Shown: positions 36,035 through 45,684, counted from the stretch's first letter. The stretch: DNA of 64,000 nt from Candidatus Terasakiella magnetica (GCF_900093605.1 NZ_FLYE01000023.1:208224-272223), one strand, 5' to 3'. The notes: generated from the sequence alone by a model not told the origin. Numbers and translations are program-made.

Positions 36035-36652
36035 TTATTCAACCGTCTGTTTTGCTTGATCAACTTGCTCTTGGCTCAGTTGGAAAACTTGGCCCAAAGG
36101 TTTGTCTTTTTCAATAACAATGGCGCTTAAAGGTGTGCTCAAGGTGACGTCTCCTTCCTGTGTTGATATCTCGACCTCACCATCATCAAGTAAAGCCAGT
36201 ATGAGTTTATCCTCTGTTTGGTGACCCCAAAAGTCAGTGCCTCTCACACCGATGGTCGCTAAGGGTGTGCGAACACGAAAAGAAGAGCCCGCTATTTTGT
36301 TGATAGCGCCGCTGACCATGCGAAAAACACCTTGGCTCAGGCTAAAGAGAGCTTGGCCTTTTTGGTTGGGGATATAGACCAGCTCATCAATGGTGAGGGT
36401 TGAATGATCGCCTAAATAAAGCTCTGTCGAATCGTTAAACACCACTTGCAGGCGCGAGCTTGCCCCTGTTTTGAGCTCATCGCCAAAGAAAACAGGGTCG
36501 GTGTTGCGTTGCGCATAAATGAGGTTTAGGCGATAAGCTGTTGTTGTGCCCGTTGCTTTTATGGTTGTGCCGATTTTATCATTTGCTGATGCAGCATTAA
36601 AACCAAGGCTGAGCACTGAGATGAAGCAGGCTAGAAAAGCAAATCGTCTCAC
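36035..36652 (-). CDS. Exported FecR-domain protein
   Basis: A 205-residue protein with a signal peptide (RRFAFLACFISVLSLGF, cleavage near ASA-ND) and a FecR-type domain (about 45-150): GDELKTGASSRLQVVFNDSTELYLGD and TPLATIGVRGTDFW are the typical blocks. Unlike FecR anti-sigma regulators it lacks a cytoplasmic part, so it is a periplasmic FecR-fold protein of unknown ligand. The GTG at 36652 is preferred because AGGAG is seven bases ahead and it yields a clean signal peptide; the ATG at 36685 has none. It is divergent from the symporter gene. Confidence 0.8.
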   Translation of the reverse strand: MRRFAFLACFISVLSLGFNAASANDKIGTTIKATGTTTAYRLNLIYAQRNTDPVFFGDELKTGASSRLQVVFNDSTELYLGDHSTLTIDELVYIPNQKGQALFSLSQGVFRMVSGAINKIAGSSFRVRTPLATIGVRGTDFWGHQTEDKLILALLDDGEVEISTQEGDVTLSTPLSAIVIEKDKPLGQVFQLSQEQVDQAKQTVE

Positions 36653-36690
36653 AATATTTCTCCTGTTATTTTCCGCTTTATTCATATCCC

Positions 36691-36754
36691 ATTTGAAATT
36701 AAATTTCAAACTTGACCGTATGGTCAGTCGTTTCATTTTAATTTCATCTGAAAC
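36691..36754. promoter_or_regulatory. Cluster of inverted repeats between fecR-like and symporter genes
   Basis: Three inverted repeats stand in the divergent spacer: TTTGAAAT/ATTTCAAA (36692-36710), TGACC/GGTCA (36713-36726) and GTTTCA/TGAAAC (36730-36754). They look like operator sites for a dimeric repressor, but the regulator is unknown. Confidence 0.45.
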
Positions 36755-36859
36755 TTCGCAAGCCTATTTCTCACAAAAAGATGTAGTTTCGCCCGTTACT
36801 ACGTGCGTGATAAAAATAACAGGCGCACCTAACTTGGTTATTGGGAAAGTAGAATAATA

Positions 36860-38188
36860 ATGAATTCACGAGAAGAGTGGGGCTCACGCCTTGGCTTCGT
36901 TCTGGCTGCTGCCGGATCAGCCGTCGGACTTGGTAATATCTGGAAGTTCCCCTATATGACGGGCCAGCATGGTGGTGGTGCGTTTTTACTTATTTATCTG
37001 GCCTTGGTTTTCACCATTGGTCTTAGTGTCATGTTGGCTGAATTTGCCATTGGGCGTGCTGCACAGCGCAACCCTATTGGCGCTTTTGCCACACTAAAAG
37101 GTAAGCTCTGGCCTGTGGTTGGCTTTATGGGTGTGGCAGCCGCTTTCATCATCCTGTCTTTTTATAGCGTGGTTGCAGGTTGGACGATTGCCTATATTTT
37201 CAAAATGGCATCGGGCTCACTTGTTGGGTCTGCTGATGAGCTGGGTAAAGCCTTTGGCAGCTTTATCAGTGATCCGGTTGAGCCAATCATCTATCACGCC
37301 CTCTTTATGGGGATCACGGTTGCCGTGGTGCTTGGCGGGGTGCAAAAAGGGATTGAACGGGCCTGTAAAATCCTCATGCCCATGCTGTTTGTGCTTTTAA
37401 TCGTCTTGATCGGACGTGCCATTACATTGCCGGGTGCGGAAAAAGGCCTAGAGTTTTTCTTGTTGCCTGACCTTTCAAAAGTCACAGCAGAGACCTTTAA
37501 TGGGGCGCTTTCTCAGGCGTTTTTCTCCCTTTCCATCGGTATGGGCGCAATGATCACTTATGGTTCTTACCTAAATAAAAAGGAAAGCCTTGGCAAATCA
37601 GCCCTTTGGGTAAGCTCACTTGATTCAGGTGTTGCTGTTTTGGCGGGGCTCTTGATCTTGCCGGCAGTCTTTGCCTTTGGCTTTGATCCATCAGCCGGAC
37701 CGGGTCTGACGTTTATCACCTTGCCAGCCGTTTTTGCCCAAATGCCGGGCGGGGCCTTCTTTGGCTTGTTGTTCTTCTCATTGCTAACGGTTGCAGCGCT
37801 GACTTCTGCGGTTTCGCTTATGCAGCCGATCATTGCTTTTTTCAGCGATGATAAAGGTTGGCACCCCAAAGCAGCGGCTGTCATCTTTGGTGTGGTGATT
37901 TTCTTGTTGGGTATCCCGTCTTCCCTGTCCCTTGGGGTGTGGAGTGATGTTCACATCATCAGGGAAAAAGGTTTCCTTGATTCAATGGACTATATTGCGT
38001 CAAACATCCTGCTGCCCGTTGGCGGTATTTTGATTTCATTGTTTGTGGGCTGGGTTGTGGCTGACAAGATGAAAGAAGAAGTCACCAATAAGGGCGAGGC
38101 ACCGTTTCCATTTATGGGGGCATGGCTGTTTATCTGCCGTTTTGTCGCCCCTGTTGCGGTTGCTTGGATTTTGGTTAGCGGCCTTTGA
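36860..38188 (+). CDS. Sodium:neurotransmitter symporter family transporter
   Basis: A 442-residue inner-membrane transporter of the NSS/SNF family, Na+-coupled amino acid uptake. The N-terminal signature WGSRLGFVLAAAGSAVGLGNIWKFPY (given in part; residues 7-32) contains the unwound TM1 and the Na+-site residues. About 11-12 TM helices are predicted by eye, as in MhsT/LeuT-like bacterial members. The amino-acid substrate cannot be told. Transcription starts from the spacer with inverted repeats. Confidence 0.9.
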   Translation: MNSREEWGSRLGFVLAAAGSAVGLGNIWKFPYMTGQHGGGAFLLIYLALVFTIGLSVMLAEFAIGRAAQRNPIGAFATLKGKLWPVVGFMGVAAAFIILSFYSVVAGWTIAYIFKMASGSLVGSADELGKAFGSFISDPVEPIIYHALFMGITVAVVLGGVQKGIERACKILMPMLFVLLIVLIGRAITLPGAEKGLEFFLLPDLSKVTAETFNGALSQAFFSLSIGMGAMITYGSYLNKKESLGKSALWVSSLDSGVAVLAGLLILPAVFAFGFDPSAGPGLTFITLPAVFAQMPGGAFFGLLFFSLLTVAALTSAVSLMQPIIAFFSDDKGWHPKAAAVIFGVVIFLLGIPSSLSLGVWSDVHIIREKGFLDSMDYIASNILLPVGGILISLFVGWVVADKMKEEVTNKGEAPFPFMGAWLFICRFVAPVAVAWILVSGL

Positions 38189-38249
38189 GCTAAACAGAGC
38201 TTTTGCTTAGAACAATGCCCTTTAGGACAGCAGTCTTAGGGGCAGGACC

Positions 38250-38990
38250 CTAGGGGGCATATTTTTGTAAGATTTGATCAAGCTTGCCTGAGGCTTTCAG
38301 CTCTTCAAGATGCTTGGATAAAAGGTGGGTTAAAAGCGGGTGGCGTTTAGAAACAGCAAGGAAACGCGGCACTTCATTGACCAGAATATCGGTTTCCACA
38401 ATATTGTCATAACGATACTCTTTAAGCAGATACTTCATGCTTAGGCTGCTGCCAATTGCAAACTCACAGCGTTTAAAGCTTAGCATCTGTAACAGCTTGA
38501 TGTTGTTTTTCAGGTTTTCGCGACGAAGCGATTGTTCTGCCCAACGCTTTCCCATATTGATATAGATATAGCCATCACGTGCACAAACAGATGTGCCTGT
38601 AACCCCGTTTAAAGCGGCAAACTTCGACTTGTTTTCCTGCAAGGCAAAAAGCGTGTTTTTCTGACTAAACTGGAGAGGGACAAATTCTAAAAGGTCATCC
38701 TCTTTTGTATAGTTTGGGTGCAGCATGATCAAGTCGACACGGGCATCTTTGATATAGGCATCAATGCGTTTGCGCGGCGCTTCTACAAAATTGAGCTCAT
38801 ACTCTGGCAGGCTTGAAAAGATATCGGGAATAATGCCTTTTTGGACATGATCCTCAATCCAGTAAAATGGACGCAACCCATTTTCTGAGGCATAAAAATT
38901 AAGGGTGGTAGCAGCTTTTATCTGTGCAAGATATGAAGGTGTTAGTAAAAGCACCAAGCCTGCCAAGAATATGTAAAATGATCTTTTCAT
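38250..38990 (-). CDS. Periplasmic solute-binding protein (SBP_bac_3-like)
   Basis: A 246-residue exported protein with signal peptide (cleavage near IKA-AT) and a family 3 solute-binding fold. Its beginning (LNFYASENGLRPFYWI) and end (HLLSKHLEELKASGKLDQILQKY) are typical. No permease or ATPase gene is adjacent, so it may be an orphan binding protein or a sensor-type protein. It is convergent with the symporter; the spacer 38189-38249 has only an imperfect hairpin. Confidence 0.8.
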   Translation of the reverse strand: MKRSFYIFLAGLVLLLTPSYLAQIKAATTLNFYASENGLRPFYWIEDHVQKGIIPDIFSSLPEYELNFVEAPRKRIDAYIKDARVDLIMLHPNYTKEDDLLEFVPLQFSQKNTLFALQENKSKFAALNGVTGTSVCARDGYIYINMGKRWAEQSLRRENLKNNIKLLQMLSFKRCEFAIGSSLSMKYLLKEYRYDNIVETDILVNEVPRFLAVSKRHPLLTHLLSKHLEELKASGKLDQILQKYAP

Positions 38991-39070
38991 ACTCTATAAA
39001 GTATTTTCTAAGACCAAAAATACAAGCAATATTTGGCCTTTAATCAACTTTATCACATGTATGATGCCCC

Positions 39071-39901
39071 TTAGGCCTGCAAGCTAAACCAATCGGGTAA
39101 ACAGACCCGAAGAATTGCGCCATTTGCGTTTAATTCTTGGTCCAGGGCATCGACCTTCAGTAACGCAAGGGCCATTTTATCTGTGCCGGAACGTACTTCG
39201 CCAACCGTTTTATCACCCGCTGTGATTTCAGTACCACTTTCAGGGAGCTCACCCGCAACTTCCACAGGGACAAGGCGTTTTTTAATGAGGGCGCGGTATT
39301 TGGTGCGTGCGGTGAGTTCTTGGCCCATATAGCAGCCCTTATCCCAATCCACCCCATGAAGCTCATCAAAGCCATATTCAAGCAGGATGGATTTTTCAAC
39401 GATCATATCGCGCGCGCCATCACCAAGGCCAAGCTTGATGCGGTGAAGGTCATATGTTTCAAAATCAACTTCTTCTGCATCTGCTAGTGGCTGGCCCTTG
39501 GCTGTGAAAAGGCGATAGCCTGCTTCTTCTAATCGGGGGTCTTGATATATGCCGGGGATAAGCTTAATCTTATCGCCAAAGGCGGCCAAGATATCATAAC
39601 CTTCAGAAATGTCTTCGATCTTCACATCAGCACGCAGCTTATACATGGTGAGCTTTTTCTTAAAAGCGGGCAGGGCATCGGCTGCCATATCAATGAGCAA
39701 GCACTCATCGTTCTGTGAGGCTAAAATGAAAAAGTCACATAAGAACTTACCTTGTGGGGTGAGAAAGGCTGCATAAATGCCCGTGGTGTCCGTGGCTTTT
39801 GTTACATCGTTGGAAATAAGCCCTTGGAGAAAATCAACACGGTCTTCACCGGAAATTTTCAAGACACCGCGATTAGGCAAAACACTATATTTTAAGGGCA
39901 T
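39071..39901 (-). CDS. ygfZ: YgfZ/GcvT-like folate-binding Fe-S maintenance protein
   Basis: A 276-residue protein of the YgfZ/IBA57 family, which uses tetrahydrofolate to help maintain certain Fe-S enzymes. The family signature KGCYMGQELTARTKYR is at about 190-205, with the redox Cys. FLQGLISNDV near 25 is the GcvT-like start. The ATG at 39901 has GGAAG upstream and gives MPLKYSVLP; the earlier in-frame ATGs would overlap that site. It is divergent from the glycosyltransferase cluster. Confidence 0.9.
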   Translation of the reverse strand: MPLKYSVLPNRGVLKISGEDRVDFLQGLISNDVTKATDTTGIYAAFLTPQGKFLCDFFILASQNDECLLIDMAADALPAFKKKLTMYKLRADVKIEDISEGYDILAAFGDKIKLIPGIYQDPRLEEAGYRLFTAKGQPLADAEEVDFETYDLHRIKLGLGDGARDMIVEKSILLEYGFDELHGVDWDKGCYMGQELTARTKYRALIKKRLVPVEVAGELPESGTEITAGDKTVGEVRSGTDKMALALLKVDALDQELNANGAILRVCLPDWFSLQA

Positions 39902-40041
39902 GAATTTCACTTCCATCATCAGAATATTCAGATTTTTTATGAAAGTGGGGTATTTAGATCATTTTCGCAAGGCTCTTCTCTTTGCAGAAGGGAAAAATCA
40001 CCTTATAACAGCAGGCAAGAAAATTAATTTTGTGGGGAACC

Positions 40042-41070
40042 ATGCATATTACAATCATCGACGATTCCATCCCATATGACGGCAATAGCCCAATGACCCA
40101 GCCCTTGGGCGGGACGGAAAAAGCCGTTGCCTCATTGGCACCAGCCTTGGCAAAACGCGGGCATGATGTGTGTGTGGTCAACCGGATTGAACAGGGCACG
40201 ATGATTGATGGTGTGTCATGGGTGCCTTTTGATGGGCCGCGCCCGCCAGAAACCGATGTTGTGATTTGTGTGAAAAAACCACAATTGCTGGATGAATTCC
40301 CTGATGTGGAGAAAAAACTCCTTTGGTTGGCAACACCTGCAAAAATTCTCAATAAGCCGCGCTATCAGGCCTTGATGGAAAAACACAATCCCATCGTTGT
40401 CTTTATGGGCGATACGCACTTTAGAACGTGGGAACCTTGGAAATATTTCCGCAAAGGCATTGTCACACCGGGTGTGCGCCGTGAATATCTGACCGAGGCT
40501 GAATGTGATCCGGTAAAACCACCGCGCGCGATTATGACGACCAATCCGTTACATGGGATGGAAGAAATGATCGATCTGTGGTGTGATAATATCATCAAGC
40601 AGGTGGGCAGTCAGGCCACGCTTCATATCTATTCAGCCGGTCTTTATAAGGCGCAAAATAGCGGTAATGTACCTGATAAACTGCGCCCTGTTTTTGATAA
40701 GGTGCAAAAAGCCCATGAACATGGCGTGATTGTTCATAAACCCGGCTCAGACCTTGAAATGGCCTTGGCGTATCGCAATGCCGCTGTTCATATTTATCCG
40801 GGTGTGGAAACAGAAATGTATTGTTCCACCTTGGCAGAAACCCAAGCCATTGGCCTGCCGTGTGTGGCACGCCCTGTTGGGGCTTGTTCTGAGCGTGTGA
40901 AAAATGGGCAAACAGGTTTCTTGGTGCCAGATGTTGAATCGATGGCAAATGTCACCGTGCATTTACTGACCAAATCAGCTTCGCGTGAAAATATGAGCCG
41001 CGATGCGCGCATGATGCAACGCAGCCAGACTTGGGAATTAGCCGCCGCTGAGTTTGAGGCTTTGCTTTAA
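40042..41070 (+). CDS. GT4-type glycosyltransferase (first of cluster)
   Basis: A 342-residue GT-B-fold glycosyltransferase. The N-terminal domain has GGTEKAVASLAPALAKRGHDV (positions 24-44 in part), a GT4 acceptor-side motif. The C-terminal GT1-family donor domain shows YPGVETEMYCSTLAETQAIGLPCVA (given in part), with the E-x7-E type motif. Substrates are unknown. The ATG at 40042 is preceded by TGGGGA. It opens a five-gene run with almost no spacing, and it is a paralogue of the gene at 41824. Confidence 0.85.
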   Translation: MHITIIDDSIPYDGNSPMTQPLGGTEKAVASLAPALAKRGHDVCVVNRIEQGTMIDGVSWVPFDGPRPPETDVVICVKKPQLLDEFPDVEKKLLWLATPAKILNKPRYQALMEKHNPIVVFMGDTHFRTWEPWKYFRKGIVTPGVRREYLTEAECDPVKPPRAIMTTNPLHGMEEMIDLWCDNIIKQVGSQATLHIYSAGLYKAQNSGNVPDKLRPVFDKVQKAHEHGVIVHKPGSDLEMALAYRNAAVHIYPGVETEMYCSTLAETQAIGLPCVARPVGACSERVKNGQTGFLVPDVESMANVTVHLLTKSASRENMSRDARMMQRSQTWELAAAEFEALL

Positions 41071-41823
41071 ATGCCAAAACTTTCCGCCCTGATCACCGCC
41101 CATAATGAAGAAGACCGTCTGGCAAGCTGCTTGGAAACACTCAGTTTTTCAGATGAGATCGTTGTGGTCTGTGATAAATGCAGTGATGGCACCGAAGAAA
41201 TTGCCAGAAAATTCACCGATAAAGTCTTTGTCGGGGCATGGAAGCTGGAAGGTGAGCGGCGCAACACAGCCATTTCATATTGCACAGGCGACTGGGTGTT
41301 TGAAATTGATGCTGATGAGCATATGACACCGGAACTGGCAAAAGAAATTCGAACGACTATCGAGACAACCAGCTTTGATTGGCATGAAGTGTTGGTCGAT
41401 AATTATATTGGTGAGCGTTTGGTGCGCCATGGTTGGGGGGCGTCTTTTGGTAAAGCGGCTTATCCCGGTCTGTTTAAAAAAGGTGTTAAAGAATGGGGGC
41501 CTGAACGGCTGCATCCATCCCTTAAATGGTCAGGTCAAAAAGGGCCTATGTTAAAGGGGCGTATCAAGCATTTTGTAGATCGCAATATCTCAGACATGAT
41601 CCGGCGTTTAGATAGCTATTCAAGCGCGCGCGCCATGGATTTGCGCGAAAGTGGGAAGGCGGGAAGTTTTGCAAATAACTTAAGACGCTTGTTTTCCCGC
41701 TTCTTTAAATGCTATGTGTCACGCAAAGGCTATCGTGAGGGCGGCTACGGCTTCCTTGTTGCCTTATTTGCAGGGCTTTATCCCTTGCTCTCCTACCTTA
41801 AAGCCACATTGGAAAAAGAATAA
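41071..41823 (+). CDS. GT2 glycosyltransferase, LPS-core WaaE/KdtX-like
   Basis: A 250-residue GT-A glycosyltransferase of family 2. It opens LSALITAHNEEDRL, then DEIVVVCDKCSDGT, with a DADE metal-binding motif (about 85-88). It resembles WaaE-type beta-glucosyltransferases of lipopolysaccharide core synthesis. The C-terminus has a short hydrophobic region (GFLVALFAGLYPLLSYL). The start codon immediately follows the previous stop, indicating strict operon coupling. Confidence 0.87.
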   Translation: MPKLSALITAHNEEDRLASCLETLSFSDEIVVVCDKCSDGTEEIARKFTDKVFVGAWKLEGERRNTAISYCTGDWVFEIDADEHMTPELAKEIRTTIETTSFDWHEVLVDNYIGERLVRHGWGASFGKAAYPGLFKKGVKEWGPERLHPSLKWSGQKGPMLKGRIKHFVDRNISDMIRRLDSYSSARAMDLRESGKAGSFANNLRRLFSRFFKCYVSRKGYREGGYGFLVALFAGLYPLLSYLKATLEKE

Positions 41824-42855
41824 ATGGCCAAGATCGTTTTTGCAGACGATGGAATTGAATTTGACGGTAAAACGTTGGAACAACGCGCATTAGGCGGAGT
41901 TGAATCTTCTGTCATCATGATGATGGAAGAATTCGCCAAACGCGGTCATGAAGTGATCGTGCGCAATAAGTGCAAAGAGGCCATGGTCTATAAAGGGGTT
42001 GATTGGGCACCCATTGAACAGGGCTTACCTGAAGAGGCTGATCTTTATATCGCCAATCGCGGGGATAAGCTGATTGATTTGATGCCCAAGGCCAAAAAGA
42101 CGGTCTTTTGGACGCATAATCCGTGTAAGTATATGGTCAAGTGGCGCTATCTAAAGAAATTCTGGAAAGTGCGCCCCACAATCGTATTTATTGGGGAATA
42201 TCACGCAACGACTTTGCCAAGCTGGGTGCCAGATGGCGGGCGTCGCGTCATCCCATACGGTATTCCTGAGATTTTCCGCCATGCAACTGTACGCAGCCAA
42301 GCGCCTGCCCCACGTGCGGTCTTTACCTCAAACCCGCTGCGCAGCCTTAACTGGTTGTTAGACCGTTGGGAGCAAGAAATCCGCCCAGCCTCACCCAAGG
42401 CCGAGCTTCATGTTTTTGGCGGGCCTGCGGTTTATGGTGCGGTTGGCGCTGAAAAAGCAGCCTTGATGGATGAAATCTTTAAACGCGCAAAAGCCATGGC
42501 AGACCAAGGCATTGTGTTGCGCGGCCCTGCGACCAAGCAGGAACTTATTGAAGAATTACAACAAGCACGCATCATGACCTTTCGCGGGGATATTAATGAG
42601 ACATTCTGTCTGGCAGTGGCAGAAGCCCAAGCCTTGGGCACGCCAACGGTTGTGCAGGATTATGGCTCTATGTATGAACGTGTTGTGGATGGAAAAACAG
42701 GGACCGTGGCAAAAGATGATGAGACCTTCAGTCAGGGGGCGATCAAGCTTTTAAATGATGATGAACACTGGTTTGAACAGCATAAAAATTGCCTGAAGAC
42801 CCAACGTAGTTGGGGCTGGGAACAAGCATGTGCTGCTTTTGAGGAATTAATTTAA
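41824..42855 (+). CDS. GT4-type glycosyltransferase (paralogue of first)
   Basis: A 343-residue GT-B glycosyltransferase whose N-terminus (DDGIEFDGKT, then LGGVESSVIMMMEEFAKRGHEV, given in part) parallels the gene at 40042 (DDSIPYDGNS ... LGGTEKAV). The C-terminal domain has TFCLAVAEAQALGTPTVVQDYG with the conserved Glu. Zero spacing to the gene before and a 1-bp overlap (TAATG) with the gene after show one transcript. Substrate unknown. Confidence 0.85.
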   Translation: MAKIVFADDGIEFDGKTLEQRALGGVESSVIMMMEEFAKRGHEVIVRNKCKEAMVYKGVDWAPIEQGLPEEADLYIANRGDKLIDLMPKAKKTVFWTHNPCKYMVKWRYLKKFWKVRPTIVFIGEYHATTLPSWVPDGGRRVIPYGIPEIFRHATVRSQAPAPRAVFTSNPLRSLNWLLDRWEQEIRPASPKAELHVFGGPAVYGAVGAEKAALMDEIFKRAKAMADQGIVLRGPATKQELIEELQQARIMTFRGDINETFCLAVAEAQALGTPTVVQDYGSMYERVVDGKTGTVAKDDETFSQGAIKLLNDDEHWFEQHKNCLKTQRSWGWEQACAAFEELI

Positions 42856-43892
42856 TGCGTATCTTGCAAACAATGGCAGGTGCAGAATTTGGCGGGGCAG
42901 AAGCCTTTTTTACCCGTCTTGCAGTGGCCTTGCAAAAAACGGATGTGGAACAACGTGTTATTATTCGCGAAAACCCAGCCCGCGCACGTGCATTGCGTGC
43001 GGGTCAGGTGGAACCATTGCAACTGTCATTTGGCGGGGCTTTGGATGTGCGCACAGGCATGACCTTGCGCCGCGAGATTAAAAACTTTAATCCCGATGTG
43101 GTTTTGACATGGATGAACCGCGCAACCAAAAAAACACCCGCAGGGAAAGGCAAATTTGTAAAAGTTGCCCGTCTTGGCGGTTATTACGATCTGAAATATT
43201 ATCGAGATTGTGACCATCTGGTGGGCAATACACAGGATATTGTTGATTATCTGGTGAAAGAAGGCTGGCCGGCAGAACGCGCACATTATCTGCCGAATTT
43301 TGTGACTGCAACACGGGCTGAACCAGCTTCGCGCATGGAACTTTCCACACCGGAAGATGCACCCTTGTTGCTGTCTTTAGGCCGCCTTCATGAAAATAAA
43401 GCGTTTGATACGCTCCTTAAAGCTTTGGCGCGTGTACCCGGTGTTTATCTGTGGCTGGCTGGTGAAGGCCCGCTTCGTCGTGAGCTGGAATTACAGGCTG
43501 AAGAATTGGGTATTCGCCCGCGTGTGCGGTTTTTAGGCTGGCGTGAAGATACGGCCTCTTTATTTGCTGCCAGTGATGTTTATATCTGTCCCTCACGTCA
43601 TGAACCTTTGGGCAATGTAGTGCTTGAAGGCTGGGCGCAAGGACGTCCGGTGATTGCAGCTGATAGTCTGGGGCCGGGGACATTGATTGAACATGGTGAA
43701 AACGGTGTTCTGTGTCCGGTTGATAATGATAAAGCAATGGGTGATGCCATTAAATGGGTCTTTAGCGATCAGGACTTTGCCTATAAGCTGGCAACACGGG
43801 GTTGGGAAAGCTATCAGCGTGATTTTACCGAAGAAGTCGTGGTGCAGAAGTATCTGGAATTCTTTGAAAAAATCACTCAGGATGTAGCTTAG
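42855..43892 (+). CDS. GT4 glycosyltransferase
   Basis: A 345-residue GT-B glycosyltransferase of family 4. It starts RILQTMAGAEFGGAEAFFTRLA, a typical acceptor domain, and its donor domain has SLGRLHENKAFDTLLKAL and CPSRHEPLGNVVLEGWAQGRPVIA (given in part) with the nucleotide-sugar Glu pair. It is more distant from the two paralogues at 40042 and 41824. Likely adds a sugar to the same surface glycan. Confidence 0.88.
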   Translation: MRILQTMAGAEFGGAEAFFTRLAVALQKTDVEQRVIIRENPARARALRAGQVEPLQLSFGGALDVRTGMTLRREIKNFNPDVVLTWMNRATKKTPAGKGKFVKVARLGGYYDLKYYRDCDHLVGNTQDIVDYLVKEGWPAERAHYLPNFVTATRAEPASRMELSTPEDAPLLLSLGRLHENKAFDTLLKALARVPGVYLWLAGEGPLRRELELQAEELGIRPRVRFLGWREDTASLFAASDVYICPSRHEPLGNVVLEGWAQGRPVIAADSLGPGTLIEHGENGVLCPVDNDKAMGDAIKWVFSDQDFAYKLATRGWESYQRDFTEEVVVQKYLEFFEKITQDVA

Positions 43893-43923
43893 TCGCAAGG
43901 ACGACAAGACAGGGTAGACGAAC

Positions 43924-45684
43924 ATGTGTGGCATTGCAGGTTTTATGACGATTGATGGCACCTCGCCAAGTGATGAGGTGCTGGATGCGTTTGCGCGCTG
44001 TCTTGCCCATCGTGGTCCGGATGGTCAGGGACGTTTTCGTGAAAAAAATGTCGCCATGGTGCAGACTCGTCTTGCCATCATTGACTTAGAGACAGGGCAA
44101 CAGCCTATCATTGATGAGAAGGGCAATGTGTTAAGTGCCAATGGCGAGGTTTATAACTTCGTTGAATTGCGCGCAGAACTGCCTGATCTGGAAATGAAAA
44201 CCGCTTCTGATTGCGAACCCCCGCTTCATCTTTATGGGCGCAAAGGCTTGGCTTTTGTGGATGATCTGCGCGGCATGTTTGCCATTTCCATTTATGATAA
44301 AGAACGTGGTCGTCTGGTCCTAAGCCGGGATCCCTTTGGCATTAAGCCGCTTTATTATGCAGAAACCCAACGCGGTTTTGCCTTTGCCTCAGAACCTCAG
44401 GCCCTGATTGGGGCGGGTTTGGTTAAGCCCAAGGTGCGTGAAGAAGCGCGCAATGCCTTTATGCAGCTTCAGTTTTCAACGGGGCGTAACACCATTTATA
44501 AAGGGATTAAGCGCGTCTTGCCCGGTGAAACGCTGGTGGTGGAACGCGGTCTTGTGGTGGAACATCACATGAAGCTGGCCCTTGATGCAGGTGGGCCAAA
44601 GTCCATCTCTGAAGGCCAAGCCATGAAAAAGATGGAAGAGGCCTTAATTGATAGTGTGAAGGTCCATCAACGATCAGACGTGCCATATGGTTTGTTTTTA
44701 TCCGGTGGTATTGACTCATCTTGCCTGCTGTCTTTGATGGCAGAGCTTAATGATAATCCGATCAAAGCCTATACCGCAGGCTTTAGTGGCACTGATGTGC
44801 CGGATGAGCGCGAACATGCGCGCATGCTGGCACAAAAAGTGGGCGCGGATCATACCGAGGTTGAGTTTGATGAAAATGATTTTCTTAAGCTGTTGCCGCG
44901 CATTGCAGAAGCGATTGATGATCCGGTGGCTGATTATGCCGTACTGCCCACTTTCAAGCTTGCACGTGAAGCCAGAAAAGATGTGAAAGTAGTGCTTTCT
45001 GGTGAAGGTGCGGATGAACTTATGGGCGGATACGGGCGTTATCGTGCCTATTGTCGCCCTTGGCCCTTGCGCAAAACCATTCGTGGCACAGGCACCTTTG
45101 ATGGGCTGGGTGTCTTTTCAAAAGATATTGGGAAAGATTGGCATAAAGGTATTGAGAAGGCGGAACATTACGTCAAAAAATTTGGTTTTTCCCGTCTGCA
45201 ACGCGCCCAAGGGATTGACCTGATTGACTGGTTACCGCACGATCTATTGATTAAACTGGACCGTTGCCTGATGGCAAATGGGGTAGAAGGACGCACACCG
45301 TTTTTGGACCCAGAGGTGGCAAAGGCTGTGTTCTATCTGCCTGATAATATGAAAATTAGCAATAAGTTGGGTAAAAACCTGTTGCGCCACTGGCTGAACA
45401 AACGTTTACCCGAAGCCAAGCCTTTTTCAAAAAAACGCGGCTTTACCGTGCCTGTTGGGCATTGGATTGCAAGTCATGGGGCGCAGCTTGGCCCATTGGT
45501 GGCGTATCAGCCCGGTGTTGCGGAATTTTGTGATAAAAATGCTGTGATCCGTCTTTTCACCACTGAGGGTAAAGAAGAAGGTTTTGCGGCTTGGACGTTG
45601 TTGTTCTATGCACTTTGGCATCAACGTCATATACTTGAATTAAAATCAGATGGCGACGTGTTTGACGCCTTATCTCTTAAATAA
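43924..45684 (+). CDS. asnB: Asparagine synthetase, glutamine-hydrolysing
   Basis: A 586-residue AsnB-family enzyme. The class II glutaminase has Cys2 (MCGIAGF) and the conserved HRGPDG. The synthetase domain has the PP-loop LSGGIDSSC (about 259-267) for ATP. It makes asparagine from aspartate and glutamine, but AsnB homologues inside glycan clusters may amidate sugar acids or other cell-surface precursors. A 31-bp gap separates it from the glycosyltransferases. Which role applies here is not decided by sequence. Confidence 0.9.
   Translation: MCGIAGFMTIDGTSPSDEVLDAFARCLAHRGPDGQGRFREKNVAMVQTRLAIIDLETGQQPIIDEKGNVLSANGEVYNFVELRAELPDLEMKTASDCEPPLHLYGRKGLAFVDDLRGMFAISIYDKERGRLVLSRDPFGIKPLYYAETQRGFAFASEPQALIGAGLVKPKVREEARNAFMQLQFSTGRNTIYKGIKRVLPGETLVVERGLVVEHHMKLALDAGGPKSISEGQAMKKMEEALIDSVKVHQRSDVPYGLFLSGGIDSSCLLSLMAELNDNPIKAYTAGFSGTDVPDEREHARMLAQKVGADHTEVEFDENDFLKLLPRIAEAIDDPVADYAVLPTFKLAREARKDVKVVLSGEGADELMGGYGRYRAYCRPWPLRKTIRGTGTFDGLGVFSKDIGKDWHKGIEKAEHYVKKFGFSRLQRAQGIDLIDWLPHDLLIKLDRCLMANGVEGRTPFLDPEVAKAVFYLPDNMKISNKLGKNLLRHWLNKRLPEAKPFSKKRGFTVPVGHWIASHGAQLGPLVAYQPGVAEFCDKNAVIRLFTTEGKEEGFAAWTLLFYALWHQRHILELKSDGDVFDALSLK

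Noticed and set aside
38189-38249. Possible terminator between the symporter and solute-binding protein genes
   Set aside because: GCCCTTTAGGAC and GTCTTAGGGGC pair only imperfectly and there is no T-run, so it is not listed as a feature.
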